Shown here piece after piece: positions 1-12,150 of a stretch of 39,806 nt of DNA. Below the pieces are notes generated by a model, which made no database searches, was not told where the DNA came from, and worked only from the letters and a program-made list of their open reading frames with translations. Every line of letters starts with the position of its first letter. Within the stretch, counting starts at the first letter, position 1. Both the position numbers and the translations under genes were made by a program. Source of the DNA: Saccoglossus kowalevskii (Eukaryota; Hemichordata; Enteropneusta; Harrimaniidae); contig NW_003112502.1 of the NCBI RefSeq assembly GCF_000003605.2, positions 34,086 through 73,891 on the forward strand, given 5' to 3'.

Positions 1-3000
1 TATACCATTTGAAGAGCGCATTGGATTGTGGGAAAATCAATGTTTATCAACACAAATGTCGCACATGCGCAGCGCGACGACTACCGCGCTTTAAACAAGA
101 ATGGTGTGATTTATTATAAAGTGTCGGTTTAATTTTGACGAAATGATACTAACGTTTATGTGTATAGAGACTGTAAACAACACAGAGAAATCGTATGAAT
201 GATTCATGCTGCATTATTTCAATTCTATGTAAAACTGCAATAGTGTGTTCGTAATGAATAGATTTATTCTGACTAGTGTTTTGTGTCTCTGAACTTTCCC
301 CATACATGTACCTGGATGTTCAAGCAATGTAGCTACCTCGGGTATCATGTTTGTTTAGATGTATTTTGTTAAGGCACTATCTCATGTTTATTTCAGAAAA
401 TCTCACGAATCTGAAGTATTGGTGTGCAGGGCTAAACTACTATTCTTTCCATGTGACAGCGTGACATAAAACTTATCCGTTATCCTATGAAGACTATGAA
501 CTATGTATTACTTAATAATTTGAAAAGAAAACGGAAACTGACAGCTTTGTGAACTTTTTGTTATTACATCAATTACAGTCAATTTGTGCAGTTTCTTGAT
601 TTATTCTGCAGATATCGGTAAAATGTAGGTAAGACTTTGGCGAAATTTGAAGGAGCAACTAATATTCTTCAACCTGGTATTTTTTCTAGATTTTATTTTT
701 CATTCTTTTCGTTTGTTTTTTCGAGTTTAAAAAATGTGAGCTGGCTGGAGCCTTCATCCATTGTCTAATTCTTACACTAGATACTAGCCGATACCCCCCC
801 CCCCCCGCGCTCATAGAGGCTGTGTTCAGTTGATTATAGTTCCTGGGCTCCATGTGGTAATAAATACGAACTCATTATAAACATTCTTTCTTAGGAATGA
901 ACACTACAGTCCAGCTAAGTTGGTCATTCATTGACCGTCCAAAAATACATAACAAGCGGACATTTTCTTGGAGCTGATGTTGTAGCCGCAGGTAGAGACA
1001 GGTTGATTTCACAGTTGTTAAAAAGTGTAGTTGGTGAACGAGAAACAATTGCCTGACAAGAAGCAGTTTGGTTTATAGTTCTAGACTCGGACGTAGCTCA
1101 ACTAAGAATATCTGAATTCCCGGATCTGAAATGCGCCGATGATCTTCCGTGGAGAAAGTATCGTAGTGCCGTAAACTTGACAAGTTATTGTGACCAGTTA
1201 TCTTTATAATTGGTTGTGGTGAAATGCAGGCTTTCGTCGGGGTTATAATGAGTCCAACTTGTCTTTCGGTATATTTCCCATTCACTGAATAATATCGTCA
1301 GCCAATATCGAAGCGCAGACGATAATTTCAAATTACGCGCGTAGTTCCAGGAAATAGACGCGTTTACCAAATATGGTAAACGGGGTCAGGGCGTGATATG
1401 GAATCTTATTGCACGGCTCGCGCATCGGGATTCCCATAGCGTGACGAGACCGGGCAATACAAGATATATGATAATATGTAATAATAAATTTAATATATAT
1501 TCAAATGAACTGTAATCTTCAAAATGACATACTGGGTATGTATCATGAGACAAACTTAAATAAAGAGTTATATCAAAATTCTTCTCAGCCAATATTGAAA
1601 GGTTATTGCCCTGTTATCGCGTCGTATTTACGAGTCATCTGATGTTTTGAAGAGTCAGAGATAGAAAGTAAAATGTCGTGATAATACGGGTGGTCGCGTA
1701 ATACCCTTTTTATCATACATTTTTACGATCTAGATGTACTTCGGGACAGCTTATTTTGTTATCTTCTCTGGGACTAGATGTACTGCGAACGACACACGGA
1801 CCGCACGCTCTTTCATCAATACTGTGAAAGTTAACCTGACACAAAATAACTAAGCCACATGTCGCTTTACGATTACACAAATACCGTTCCAAATGTGATA
1901 CAGTAGTTTGCACTTTTTTAAATTCCCAATCTCCGCAAACTGTCGTGTTTCCTGTTTGATTACTCATTCGCAGTCTCAAATGGGACATTAGTCTTACAAA
2001 TACATAAAATGAATAGTCGTCGAAAAAAGAACCATAATTTTTTGTGGGATCAAAGGGACCAGCGCTCTTTGTACCTACCTTTAATTCCGAAGATACGACA
2101 ATGTTGTGTGTGTCATAAATAATCGTTTAATACTTTGAGTGTTACGCAGCACATACACTTCACTGTAAAGAGAGACTTATAAAAATACTATAAAGTAATA
2201 AATGTTGGTTATAATGTCGACGTAGCAGTAATAAAATAAAAGAAGACAGCTTCAAGTTTTTCATCATCAACACTATGGCCTATTAATGGCACCGACGCCG
2301 CTGGCGTTTGTATCAAATAGTAAATTATTTGGGTAAACCGCGATATTTGAAGATATATGTGTGAGTCATCAGTAGAAATCGAGGTTTTCTTCAAGCAGAG
2401 ATAGCTGCTGAAGTACAGCATGTTTATTTCACATTTCGGGAATGACTTTTCATTATAGCTTCAAAAAGTATAGATGGATTCTCATAAAAGATAAAGAGTT
2501 TCCCTTGAAATCAGGACCAATCGGTTAAGAGGGGGATCATGTTGCCATGCCTACAATAATTTTTATTTAACATTCAAAAAGTTTCAGGGGGAATTTCCCT
2601 TCACAATTATCGTTTTCGTTTTGTTACATTTTGTTTCTGTGGTGACTGCAAGTTTGTTTGTCGATAACACAACAAATTATGAACGATTTTTGTTACAATG
2701 AAAACAGCTATTTTGTGAATGATTTTGCATTAACACATAACAAAATTAGTAAATAATTGATTTTTCGCATAATATTATAAAGCGGGATTACTGTTTAACG
2801 GTTGTGGAGAGATCTGGAGCTCGTTACTATGTACCAATGCTTGTATTGACTTACCATTACAAGACAACTCGAACAATTAATTTTTTATTCTTTTAGAAGT
2901 TTATCAAACTTTTTTTTTCAAATTGTGAGTACCCAACCTGTTGTTGAATAGCATTTTGAATAGTTGTCTATGGGGAGCTTAAATGTAGTACGAGACACGA

Positions 3001-3054
3001 GTGAAATAAGCATGTACGAGGGGTATAATGCAGTCATATGAAGCTATGGTATTC
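1..3054. other. no recognised gene; AT-rich with a few CpG-richer patches
   Basis: I see no convincing gene here. Minus-strand openings of 61 to 91 codons exist (for example 1713-1988 and 1073-1285), but none has a recognisable domain, and 1073-1285 overlaps 1185-1370 in another frame. The first 75 bases and about 1380-1450 are richer in CpG than their surroundings. A sequence at 60-71 differs at one base from the NRF1 consensus. An uninterrupted run of 13 C residues lies at 794-806. The stretch could be intron, intergenic DNA or distal promoter of a gene outside the window; the sequence does not decide. Confidence 0.5.
794..806. repeat. poly-C homopolymer (13 C), followed by GCGC
   Basis: An unbroken run of 13 C residues stands out in a window that is roughly two-thirds A+T. 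A second run of 10 C residues lies at 18994-19003. Both are directly preceded by ATA. Such tracts are prone to length error in sequencing and assembly. Confidence 0.9.
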
Positions 3055-3070
3055 ATAATAATAATAATAA
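3055..3070. repeat. (ATA)n microsatellite
   Basis: About five consecutive ATA triplets followed by TTTT. It is a short simple-sequence repeat with no visible retrotransposon sequence attached. Confidence 0.8.
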
Positions 3071-4537
3071 TTTTAAATACATCAGCTATGCTGCTAAATC
3101 AAGATAAGGTGGAATTAGGATCAGATTAAACTCTGTTTTGTTCAACAGGAAACAACAAACAAAGCATATTTTGCCTACGCCGTGTCCGCTCTCTTAGACG
3201 AGACTCATAATACCGGAAATGCTTAAAGGTCACGTTTGAACTGCAAATGACAGTTTCATATACCACTCAGCTTATGGGGGAAGTGAAAAGTGAAGAGTTA
3301 TATAACACTCAAATTTATATGTCAAGATTGTGATGTACAAACACAACAAGTTAGCTATATTTATATTTATTCTTTGGTTTCAAAAGCATATATTGTGAGT
3401 ATCATCACGTTGAAAACACAATTTCCGCACATATTAAGTCCATGTTGACCTTATTTATTACAAAAAAACAATCAACAGAGATATATTCTGATAGTAAGCT
3501 GATCTAAACTTATTTCATTTCAAATGACTTTTGACTGTTTTATCGTGTTTTCATGAGCTGTGAGCTGAATGATGCGTCATAGTATAAATGACTATATATC
3601 CTGCTGTGTTCATTGCCTCCGTCTATATGGCATATAAGGTTTGCATCTGTGATAACATTTAATATCCTGTAACCTTATTATGCCGATACAGATATACACT
3701 GCTCGGTACAGTTGGTAACTGTGTGCTGCACAGCGGAATTACCTGTGAGAGCCGGCCGTCACGACATAAAGATGAGCAGCGTCGAAGATATTAAAAGATA
3801 TCCCCTTTGAGACAAAACTCGTGCTTTGCGTGTTTATATGTTTGTAATATGCCTGCAATTATATATGCAACTGATTTCCTGTATCATTATTATTATTACA
3901 CGAGCACAATCCAAATACCGTCACTGTAGGAAGTCATATTTAAGCCTTTGCTATCAATTATCGTGCTTTAGTAATTATATTGCATGACTCAAGCATGTAT
4001 TTGTTTAATAATCTGGACATGCATGGATGACCTATGATATGTAAAGGAAAAACATATGCAAACCATATTGCCACCCCTAATAACCCATAGTCTTTATTCA
4101 ATATTGTTGGGGTACTGTGTTACAGTATGTATTTGTCCCTGGCTTAATTGTTTGTAGAGACCCCCATTTCTGCCTCACTAATATAAATATAAATTAGTGA
4201 ACTCGCATTCAATTTTTGTGATATGATCAAAATATTTTCGACATTCAGTAGAATGTCCTTGACTGGAACACCTAAAGTGCATTCGACCATATTTAAAGAT
4301 CATCGTCATTTATAGATTTAGTAATATTTTGTTATTATTAGTACTGTGAACGAACTACGAGGTAAATACACCGCCAGCTATACATAATTGTGATGTGGTT
4401 TAATTCATATTTTAAAAATATTAAGCACGTCAACGTATTAAATAATTCCTAACTAAGAACAGACGTGTGCAGTTCAAATATGCTGGAATTGCCGTTAAAT
4501 GCGATAGCATTATTACTCATGGAGTGTCATAAAAGTC
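3071..4537. other. no recognised gene
   Basis: AT-rich DNA with no open reading frame worth naming. A small inverted repeat lies at 4175-4200, with 8-bp arms TCACTAAT and ATTAGTGA around an AT-rich loop. Nothing else was seen. Confidence 0.5.
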
Positions 4538-4642
4538 AACGCTGATTGTACATCATTTAACGCTGATTGTACATCATTTAACGCTGATTGTACATCATTT
4601 AACGCTGATTGTACATCATTTAACGCTGATTGTACATCATTT
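4538..4642. repeat. perfect 21-bp tandem repeat, 5 copies
   Basis: Five head-to-tail copies start at 4538, 4559, 4580, 4601 and 4622. Each begins AACGCTGATTG and ends CATCATTT. I found no mismatch between copies, and the array breaks off into AACGTAAC. Perfect identity in otherwise unremarkable DNA indicates recent expansion by slippage or unequal exchange. The 21-bp length keeps frame, but no long open frame runs through it. Confidence 0.97.
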
Positions 4643-6344
4643 AACGTAACATTTTTACTTTTTTCATTGTCATTCCTTGAAGCAGCTCACAGTTATAACA
4701 TCTTTTCTATTGTAGAACATAAAACGGTTAGTCTCTCTTTTCTCAGTATCAAATATTCAGAATATAATCGTATTAACCAGAATATTTCATTTTGATCGCT
4801 GCTTACTGAGCTATTTATATTTGCTAGAGTGCCTTGATTCTAATGAAGACGTGTCAGCCTCACGTAAAATGCCGAGGGTAAAATGGTAATATTATCTCTA
4901 CTTTGCGAACTAATGCAATATAAAGTAGTTAGCTTCTGAGTATTAAGTTACTTCAGGGAAACGTGTTCTTTAATCTGACTTCAACAGCTAACTACGGGTG
5001 CGATGAAATCATGAGAGAACATAATGTTTTGAAATGTTAAGTCACTATGTATCTCGACTTAGTGCACAACTTATTGATATTGTACATACGAATGCATAAT
5101 TCGGACATTGAACCGTAACAACTGCATACATATTGATTGCATACAGATTTGTAGACCTTGGTTGTCATCAATTTAGAAGGTGAGCCGCCATCTGGGGATT
5201 CATTTATAAATTGGACAACTCAATTACATCGACAAAACACAATTCCATCTCTATTTATCTTACGTGAATGATTTGTTTTCAACATTGTCAACTTGTGCCT
5301 ATCCATAACATTGCCACAATTCGATCACTCAACAATCGTCATCAATAAGTGTTAATATGGCTTGTACTTTGATCACGATTCGACGAACACGACAAACTTT
5401 GTCCATAGATCATTGGGTAAATAAATCATCCAATATGTTGCCCGAATGCAAAGTATTATGGGATATCCAAGACAGGAACTGTGGCCACCAGTTAGTGAAT
5501 CGTTTCCTCATCCAAGACGTTACAGAAAGCGACGAAAATGGTAACCTGACAGAGTAGCTGTGTCACGATTTGCATAAACTATTCGATGCAATTAAAACGC
5601 TGCCCGTTTGACTTATCTTAACCATAAACGACAACACCAACTCGTCATGGCTATGGATCTAGCGGATTCCCAATCCAACTCAAAACACACCTACTCATTT
5701 TTAAAAATATATCAAGCAATTAAATAATCTATTTGCTGAAATGAAAATAACCTAAACTACGTCGGTGAAGAAACATATTATGATGATGTTAGACACGCTG
5801 ACTACTTCTGCTAACCATGATCATAACCATGTTGCGAACACGCGTAGGGCATTATCAGCATAAATTTCTCATCTCAGTTTTGGTTTGTCATGTGCCACTG
5901 ATAGCTGATGATGTAATCTATAGCTTACTTCATATTGGAAAAACGTTTGACGACAGCTCCTTGGAGCAAGTAATTACACAATTGCTTCACAATCAAACTG
6001 GTAAAATACCACTTGATTTTTGCATGTTTTAGCCAAATATTCTCCACAAATGGCATCTCATAAACTTGAAGTATTGCAAAATCTTTACTCGGCTATGCAG
6101 TATTCTGCTTGAGAATCATCAAGGATTTTGCTAGAATAACCCGTCTACTATGACTGCTCAACTGCGATAATGTCAATTGGCAATGAACTGAGATAGAATC
6201 ATTTTAAAAGATATATCTTGGGTATTTTGGTCTGAAAACCTACCATATATGTTGAATACAGATTCCTTTGAATTGGTGCAGTTCTGAAGATGAAACCTGC
6301 ATTATTATGATGACATTAAACAAGAGATTTGACTGAAATAATAA
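4643..6344. other. no recognised gene; unassigned short plus-strand ORFs
   Basis: Plus-strand openings at 5357-5557 (66 codons) and 5817-6032 (71 codons) have fairly protein-like composition, the first with an acidic C-terminal end. I recognise no domain, no matching splice context and no homologue, so they are not called as genes. A decayed transposon or processed pseudogene is possible. Confidence 0.4.
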
Positions 6345-6362
6345 ATGACCATATATGGTCAT
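6345..6362. repeat. 18-bp perfect palindrome
   Basis: ATGACCATATATGGTCAT equals its own reverse complement over all 18 bases. It could form a cruciform or bind a dimeric factor, or be chance in AT-rich DNA. No neighbouring gene gives it a role. Confidence 0.85.
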
Positions 6363-6699
6363 GTGAACTTATTAATATGCATAGCAGTAATATCTGTAAC
6401 ACTGTTGCAGAACGGGACATGTGCAACCAGAACCTTAATGAAAGCATCAAACAGAACATGTACATGAGATTAGAAATGGTCGTATATGTACCCTCATTAA
6501 TATGCATACGTACATGGCTCATTATATATTCTCAAATCAATATCTCGATAAACAAACCAGGTAAATACATGAAACCAACTTTATTTTGACCACATGGTAC
6601 TGATCATTTAAACTACCCCTGAATAAATGGATTCGATGAACCTTCAACACAATAATGTCAAACATTTACTTGCTCTCTGTTACATTATTATCAGGTATG

Positions 6700-6821
6700 C
6701 ATATATCATATGTTATTTTTTATTTTACTTCTTTTTTTTTCTCTCTATACTTTATTGTACACTTTTGTCAAGATCCTAATAAGGATACGATTACAATAAA
6801 GATTATTATTATTATTATTAT
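6700..6821 (+). mobile_element. LINE-type 3' tail ending in (ATT)n
   Basis: A pyrimidine-rich stretch leads to a small hairpin with stem ATCCT/AGGAT and loop AATA (6773-6786), then AATAAA at 6795-6800, then G and about six ATT units to 6821. Many CR1/L2/RTE-type non-LTR retrotransposons end in this way, with a 3' stem-loop followed by a simple repeat. No reverse-transcriptase coding sequence is visible upstream, so this would be a 5'-truncated copy, which is the usual state for LINE insertions. The 5' border is uncertain. Plus-strand orientation is inferred from the order hairpin, AATAAA, repeat. Confidence 0.5.
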
Positions 6822-6859
6822 CATTGTCATAATTATTCTGAAATTAAATAATGCGTAAT

Positions 6860-9623
6860 TAATCCACTCCATTAGATTAAAAGTGCATGTACATTGTGAT
6901 TTTTATAGTGATAACCTTTGTCAATCAGTCTATACAGTCCATGACACTATGACAGAGACGACTACAATACAAACGAGTACATATTAAATACAAAATGCAT
7001 AAGCTTAATCGTTGCATCTTAACAAATACTAATGTACTAATGTCATTTTTTGAGAAAGTTGGTCATAAATCGCATGAAAATGTTCACTGGTTTATTATGT
7101 AAAATCATGAAGTTATTGTCTCATGGCACTAAGATTTTGAGAAACTTGACCTACTATTTATCTTTAAATGTTTATTTTTAGAACAATACCATAGAGCACA
7201 ATGTTAAATACATATTTTGTTTTTTCACACTTTTTAAAACCCAGATTTTTGAAATAATTGAGGACAACAAAAATTATCTTATCATTCACAATATATAAAA
7301 TTCATGAGTAGGCTTCTACAATAATTGTGTCATTTAAATTTGTCAACATATTTCTGCAATATGTTGTGTTTTCAATGTTACAATATATAGTGAAAAAAGA
7401 GTAATCGTAATGAATGAATCTAAGGTTTTTGCGGATAAAAAAATTAACCAAAAATCATATTCTATTCGTGAGCAGAACAGTGTTAGCAAGAACAGTTTAA
7501 ATTCACCTGCCACTGTTTCAATATCTCCACACTTCATTAAATGCATTTGATATAACAATATGCATTCTGCTACCCGACACATGAATAACACGTTAATATA
7601 TTATTATTTACTATTAGCACCATCTGCTCTGTCATTTCTACGCAACTAGACGATGGTGGATTACCTTGCTTTAATATAAATATTTCATACTTGATATTTG
7701 GGGTTATATTATCTCTAATCCAATAACATGCAATATACATGTGTTCTAAACAACATCATGACATATCCATAGCAAGACATTTAGGTGACATTTGTGTAGA
7801 ATACTGCAGTCATTTCATTGCCTGCAATGTAATGTACCATTCTGAATAACAAGCGACGTTCAGCTAAATAATTTTTAAACATTAAAGTTGAATGATGATT
7901 TAGCTGTTTTGAGATTACATCAATTTAAAAAAAAAATTTATTTAAAACTTGACTTATTATTTTTTTAAAAATCTGTCATTTATAATTGTGATTCCAAAAG
8001 TGTCATGAAAAATCCCATAAAAAGTACTCATTTAAAGTGTATTAAAAATCTTTCTTGTAACATATCTTTGTCGTCTAACAGTATAGTTCATAAATCAGGA
8101 ATATAAGAATTTCGAGCATGCATGCTGCGGATGTGATGCAACACACGCTTTCTGTTCAGGTTTTGTTGCTTTATTCCGATCGTTGGATACTACCAACGTA
8201 CCACCATAGAATCGCATGTGACTTTCCGTATTCGAGTGAATCAAATACAAAAGTACATTGTGGAAAATCGTCGTCATAGCAACATTCGTCTTAAAAGGTA
8301 TTAAAAGCCTGAACTGTGTACGGCGACCGATACACAGCTATACAATGCGCACAAACTTATCGTATTGCATACAAATTGTATTTAACGTCTCAAGTATGGT
8401 ATATTAGTCACCATTTACTGGGCTATATTACCTTTGCATTACCCTAGGAGCAAACCAACGCAAAATGAAAAATTATTGGACAATTTGCCCAAGATGTAAC
8501 ATTGCACGACGTTAACAATTTCCAACGGAGTCCTGTAAAATTTACAAGATGTATCAATGAAAAAAAACAGTCACGGTCCGGACATTTGTGACATATATCT
8601 TCTTGTAGAAAGTATTCCATTCCCAAAGTATCTGAACATACAATTGATACGGTACGAACAGTTCTATGTGATAAAGCGCTTCCCTGACAAATTAAATCAT
8701 ATATTGTGTACAATCTGTTATCATGGAGAAGTCTGGGTTCATTATTACGTGATTGAAAACATTGGAACAAGGATAAACATTCCCAAACTTACGGTAAATG
8801 CACATGTAGCCTCTTAGACAATACGTATAATGACTTGGTTAACTTGTTTAAATTTTCGTTTGACTGACAAAAAACATTTCACATGACAACATACTGAAAT
8901 ACGTACTATGTCTTCAAATGTAAAATATGACACATTGTTGTAATCATGATATGACTGCACAATGTAGTGTAATCATTGTAGCACAAAGTTATAAATAACC
9001 CATATACCTCATTGTCAATTGCGTGGTTGATGTTACAGTAGCAGGGTCATGATATCATGTGAATGTCATTTGAAGTATCCCATATTTTTACGGAATTATT
9101 GAATAAATCTGGAAGCATAGTCTATGGAAGGAATTCGTGGCAGGGTAATTGGACTGTATGTGTACAGTTATTGAGTAAATTCAGTATCATGTTCCAAAAC
9201 CTCAAGCGTATAGAACAAAGTAGTCACTATGCAGTATATAATTAAGTGCGTAACTAAAATAAATATATAGTCATGTTTATATTTGCCCTAGTACATCCGT
9301 ATATAATTAAGTAGTTATAAAAACAAAATGACATATGCTTGTTCACAAGTATCCGATTACGTCACAGGGAACATATGCATCCCGGGTACGTCGTCATTCC
9401 GGATATAACTACGTCTGACTATGTCCGAGTAATTGAAAATATGTAATTCGCAGTTGTATAACAATAAATAGTCTTAGACTAGTACATTGCGATTTAATAG
9501 ATGAATGTATGATCGAAGTTATAATTGAAAATAATTGTAATCAAATGGTGTGACGTGCGTGCACAGTGTACCTAGTTATATCTAACCATTATATTAGTCT
9601 ATTTAAATAACTCACATTCACAT
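6860..9623. other. no recognised gene
   Basis: AT-rich DNA with no gene I can support. Overlapping openings occur at 8444-8770 on the minus strand (108 codons) and 8557-8817 on the plus strand (86 codons). They read through each other in opposite directions, so at most one could be real, and neither shows a recognisable motif. A T- and A-run patch lies at about 7925-7975. Confidence 0.45.
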
Positions 9624-9886
9624 TGATGAATTTTTTGTTTTTAAAATCAATGAGCTAGTTGTCGATGACTTTTACGTGAATATGTTAAATCCTAGTGTTT
9701 TCCACTCAAACAATTTCTGTATCGAACATATTAATCGTAGTTGTAATGTTTCCATGTGTTGGAACATTTCATAAATCAAATGATGAATTTTTTGTTTTTA
9801 AAATCAATGAGCTAGTTGTCGATGACTTTTACGTGAATATGTTAAATCCTAGTGTTTTTCACTCAAATAATTTCTGTATGAAACAT
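9624..9886. repeat. direct duplication, 106 bp at 157-bp spacing
   Basis: The segment 9624-9729 recurs at 9781-9886 with four visible mismatches in 106 positions. The sequence after each copy also shows weaker similarity (GTAGTTGTAAT against GTAGTGGTAAT), so the original unit was probably about 157 bp and part of the spacer has diverged or been rearranged. It is a local tandem duplication. A 75-codon plus-strand opening (9695-9922) runs across it but is not recognised. Confidence 0.95.
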
Positions 9887-12140
9887 TGTAGTGGTAATTT
9901 TCTTAGTGTTATTTACGTATGAATTCTTGTTTGGCGGAAATAAACGTGCGTGTGAAATACAATACTTCATTTTAAATATATGGTAAAGTGAGATCGTGCT
10001 TGGCGTGGCTCATTTACAAACAATTGGCAATGTGTTTTATATGAGAAGCCGTTCTTTCAAATTCTGCTGTATGATGAATATATATACATTCACACGTACA
10101 CCATTATACTAAACTTTATTAATATGATTTGATATTAATATTACTGAACCCTACAGTTCTATGCACATGACTGAGTTTACATGGTAGTTGTTGGGGTCAC
10201 ACTTTCTGTAAGGAACTACTGGTCCGTTTCTCCGTCCACTGCATTGAATGAACGACAGCGTCTGTATATAATGACGACACAAGAGCGTATGCAAATCATG
10301 AATAGAAAATTCTCACGTAAATGTATTTTTAAAGATCATATACATTTAACTGTGTCATTACTTTTGTCTGTGTCTTCTCTGATATGTATTTGCCCACATC
10401 ACAAGCAATGCGCTCTACACAGTTCTTTTAAATGTAATATGACTGTAAAGTCACTGTGCTTAACACATCTCCCGGTTGCTACTACAACTTCGTCAATCCG
10501 ACACATAAATTGGCTTTGTCAATGTGTCTTGTTGTCTTTACTAGCTACCTGCCCATCATGCTTACAGTATCTCTCTGAAAAAATGATCGCTATATAACAA
10601 TTTTGGTTATGTGAGCCTCATCGCATGCGCATGCTCAGCTACGGCGAGATTTCAAATACAAGAATATTTTTCTTTTGATTGTATTTTATATTGATTATTG
10701 AATTGCAAGAAAGTGTACACGACATCCTCGAATCGTATGAGACGTTGGATTGTGAAAATTGATAAATATGAATCATTAAAGTAGCTTTGCTTGAAATATT
10801 AGTATGTGCAATATTATCACAGCCCTAAGGAAAAGGCATTTAAAATCTTGAAAACTACATTATATTCCTGCTAGTAGAAATTACCATACCCGTCATATAA
10901 TAAACGTATCACGCTTCATTTGAAGGGACACGACTGGTCTCGGTTATAAAATTACACCAATTTAATTACTATAGATTGAATATATTCAAAGAGTTAGGGG
11001 AATACGTTCATGCTGCTCAGTGTTCGTATCTTGATTAGTATATAAATTATCGTTTATTTTTTAATTTTTAATAACGCAATTCCCAATCCCAATTTGACTT
11101 TTATTTTTTAGAACAGCAATTAAATTATTATTCATATCAATTGTGTAATTGAATACGTATATGTGAAATAATGTAAATTACCAGTACTCAAAATAACATA
11201 GTCTTGTGTATTTAGAAACATTCGAAAATGACTTGTACTCAACGGGCCCTTATGCGGTGTATAGCACCATTTAGAATCAAACGATTAGAGATAATGACTA
11301 ACGTCATTAAAATAAAGCCTGAAACAAGAAAGTAACTATTGCGTTATATGTTATGAAGAAAATACGGTTGAAAACAGACCTAATACTAGTATGAATAATA
11401 CATATGGTGATTCCTAGTATCATATTTCACAAGCAGCAAATCCTCTTAATGGAATTTTCGTATTCAACCTCACAACTTGCCATCAGTAATATTTATTGCA
11501 TGACCAGGGTGCATATCACACACAGCTGTGACGTTAATCGCGTCATTGCAGAGTAAATGTCACGATATTTGTACGGACGAATTTTATGTAAGAAAACAAA
11601 CAATAATTGTTTGCCGCGTATTATATGTTGCGGGTGACAAATATAAACACGATGCAGAGTGAAGACTATATCCTATTTATGTTTACAAAATCCTTAACAC
11701 TTCCCTCGTATTGTACTTTCTTGTGCATTTCCGTGAAGCTTGAAATTTTAAGATATCGGTTCACTGAAATTTCAAATTCAAATAATGACAAATTGAACCT
11801 TCTGGTCAAATTGGATTACATGATGTTACGTTATTGGAAATTGTGTCCATTTAATTCATTAGTTATTAGTGGTTTAAATTGTTTGCACATATGCCAATGT
11901 AGACACGTGATTTGTATGTGCAATTGATGACCTATGGAAACGGTAATAATTTTGTTCACTTGATATGCTGAAATATACTTGACTGTCATAGGTTGAAAAC
12001 TGATGAAATCGCGACAACAATCGAACAATTTCTAGCAGAGCTGGTACATGCAAATTGCCATGTTTGACATGTATTTGCGACTATGATAAATATTTAATAC
12101 CTCACATTTATGTATAATACGATATCATCTTGAACTGGAA
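9887..12140. other. no recognised gene
   Basis: The longest opening is 10181-10597 on the plus strand (138 codons). Its translation is low in acidic residues, rich in Ser, Leu and Cys, and shows no domain I know. I regard it as unproven. A GCATGCGCATGC stretch at 10623-10634 resembles an NRF1 core. Nothing else was seen. Confidence 0.4.
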
Positions 12141-12150
12141 TTAAATATTG

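Noticed and set aside
6802-6821. Functional poly(A) site of a host gene at AATAAA 6795-6800
   Set aside because: No coding exon upstream. The adjacent stem-loop and ATT repeat are better explained as a retrotransposon terminus.
10181-10597. 138-codon plus-strand ORF as a gene
   Set aside because: It is long for this window, but I could see no domain, no membrane or signal pattern that holds together and no splice context. It is kept only as an unassigned opening.
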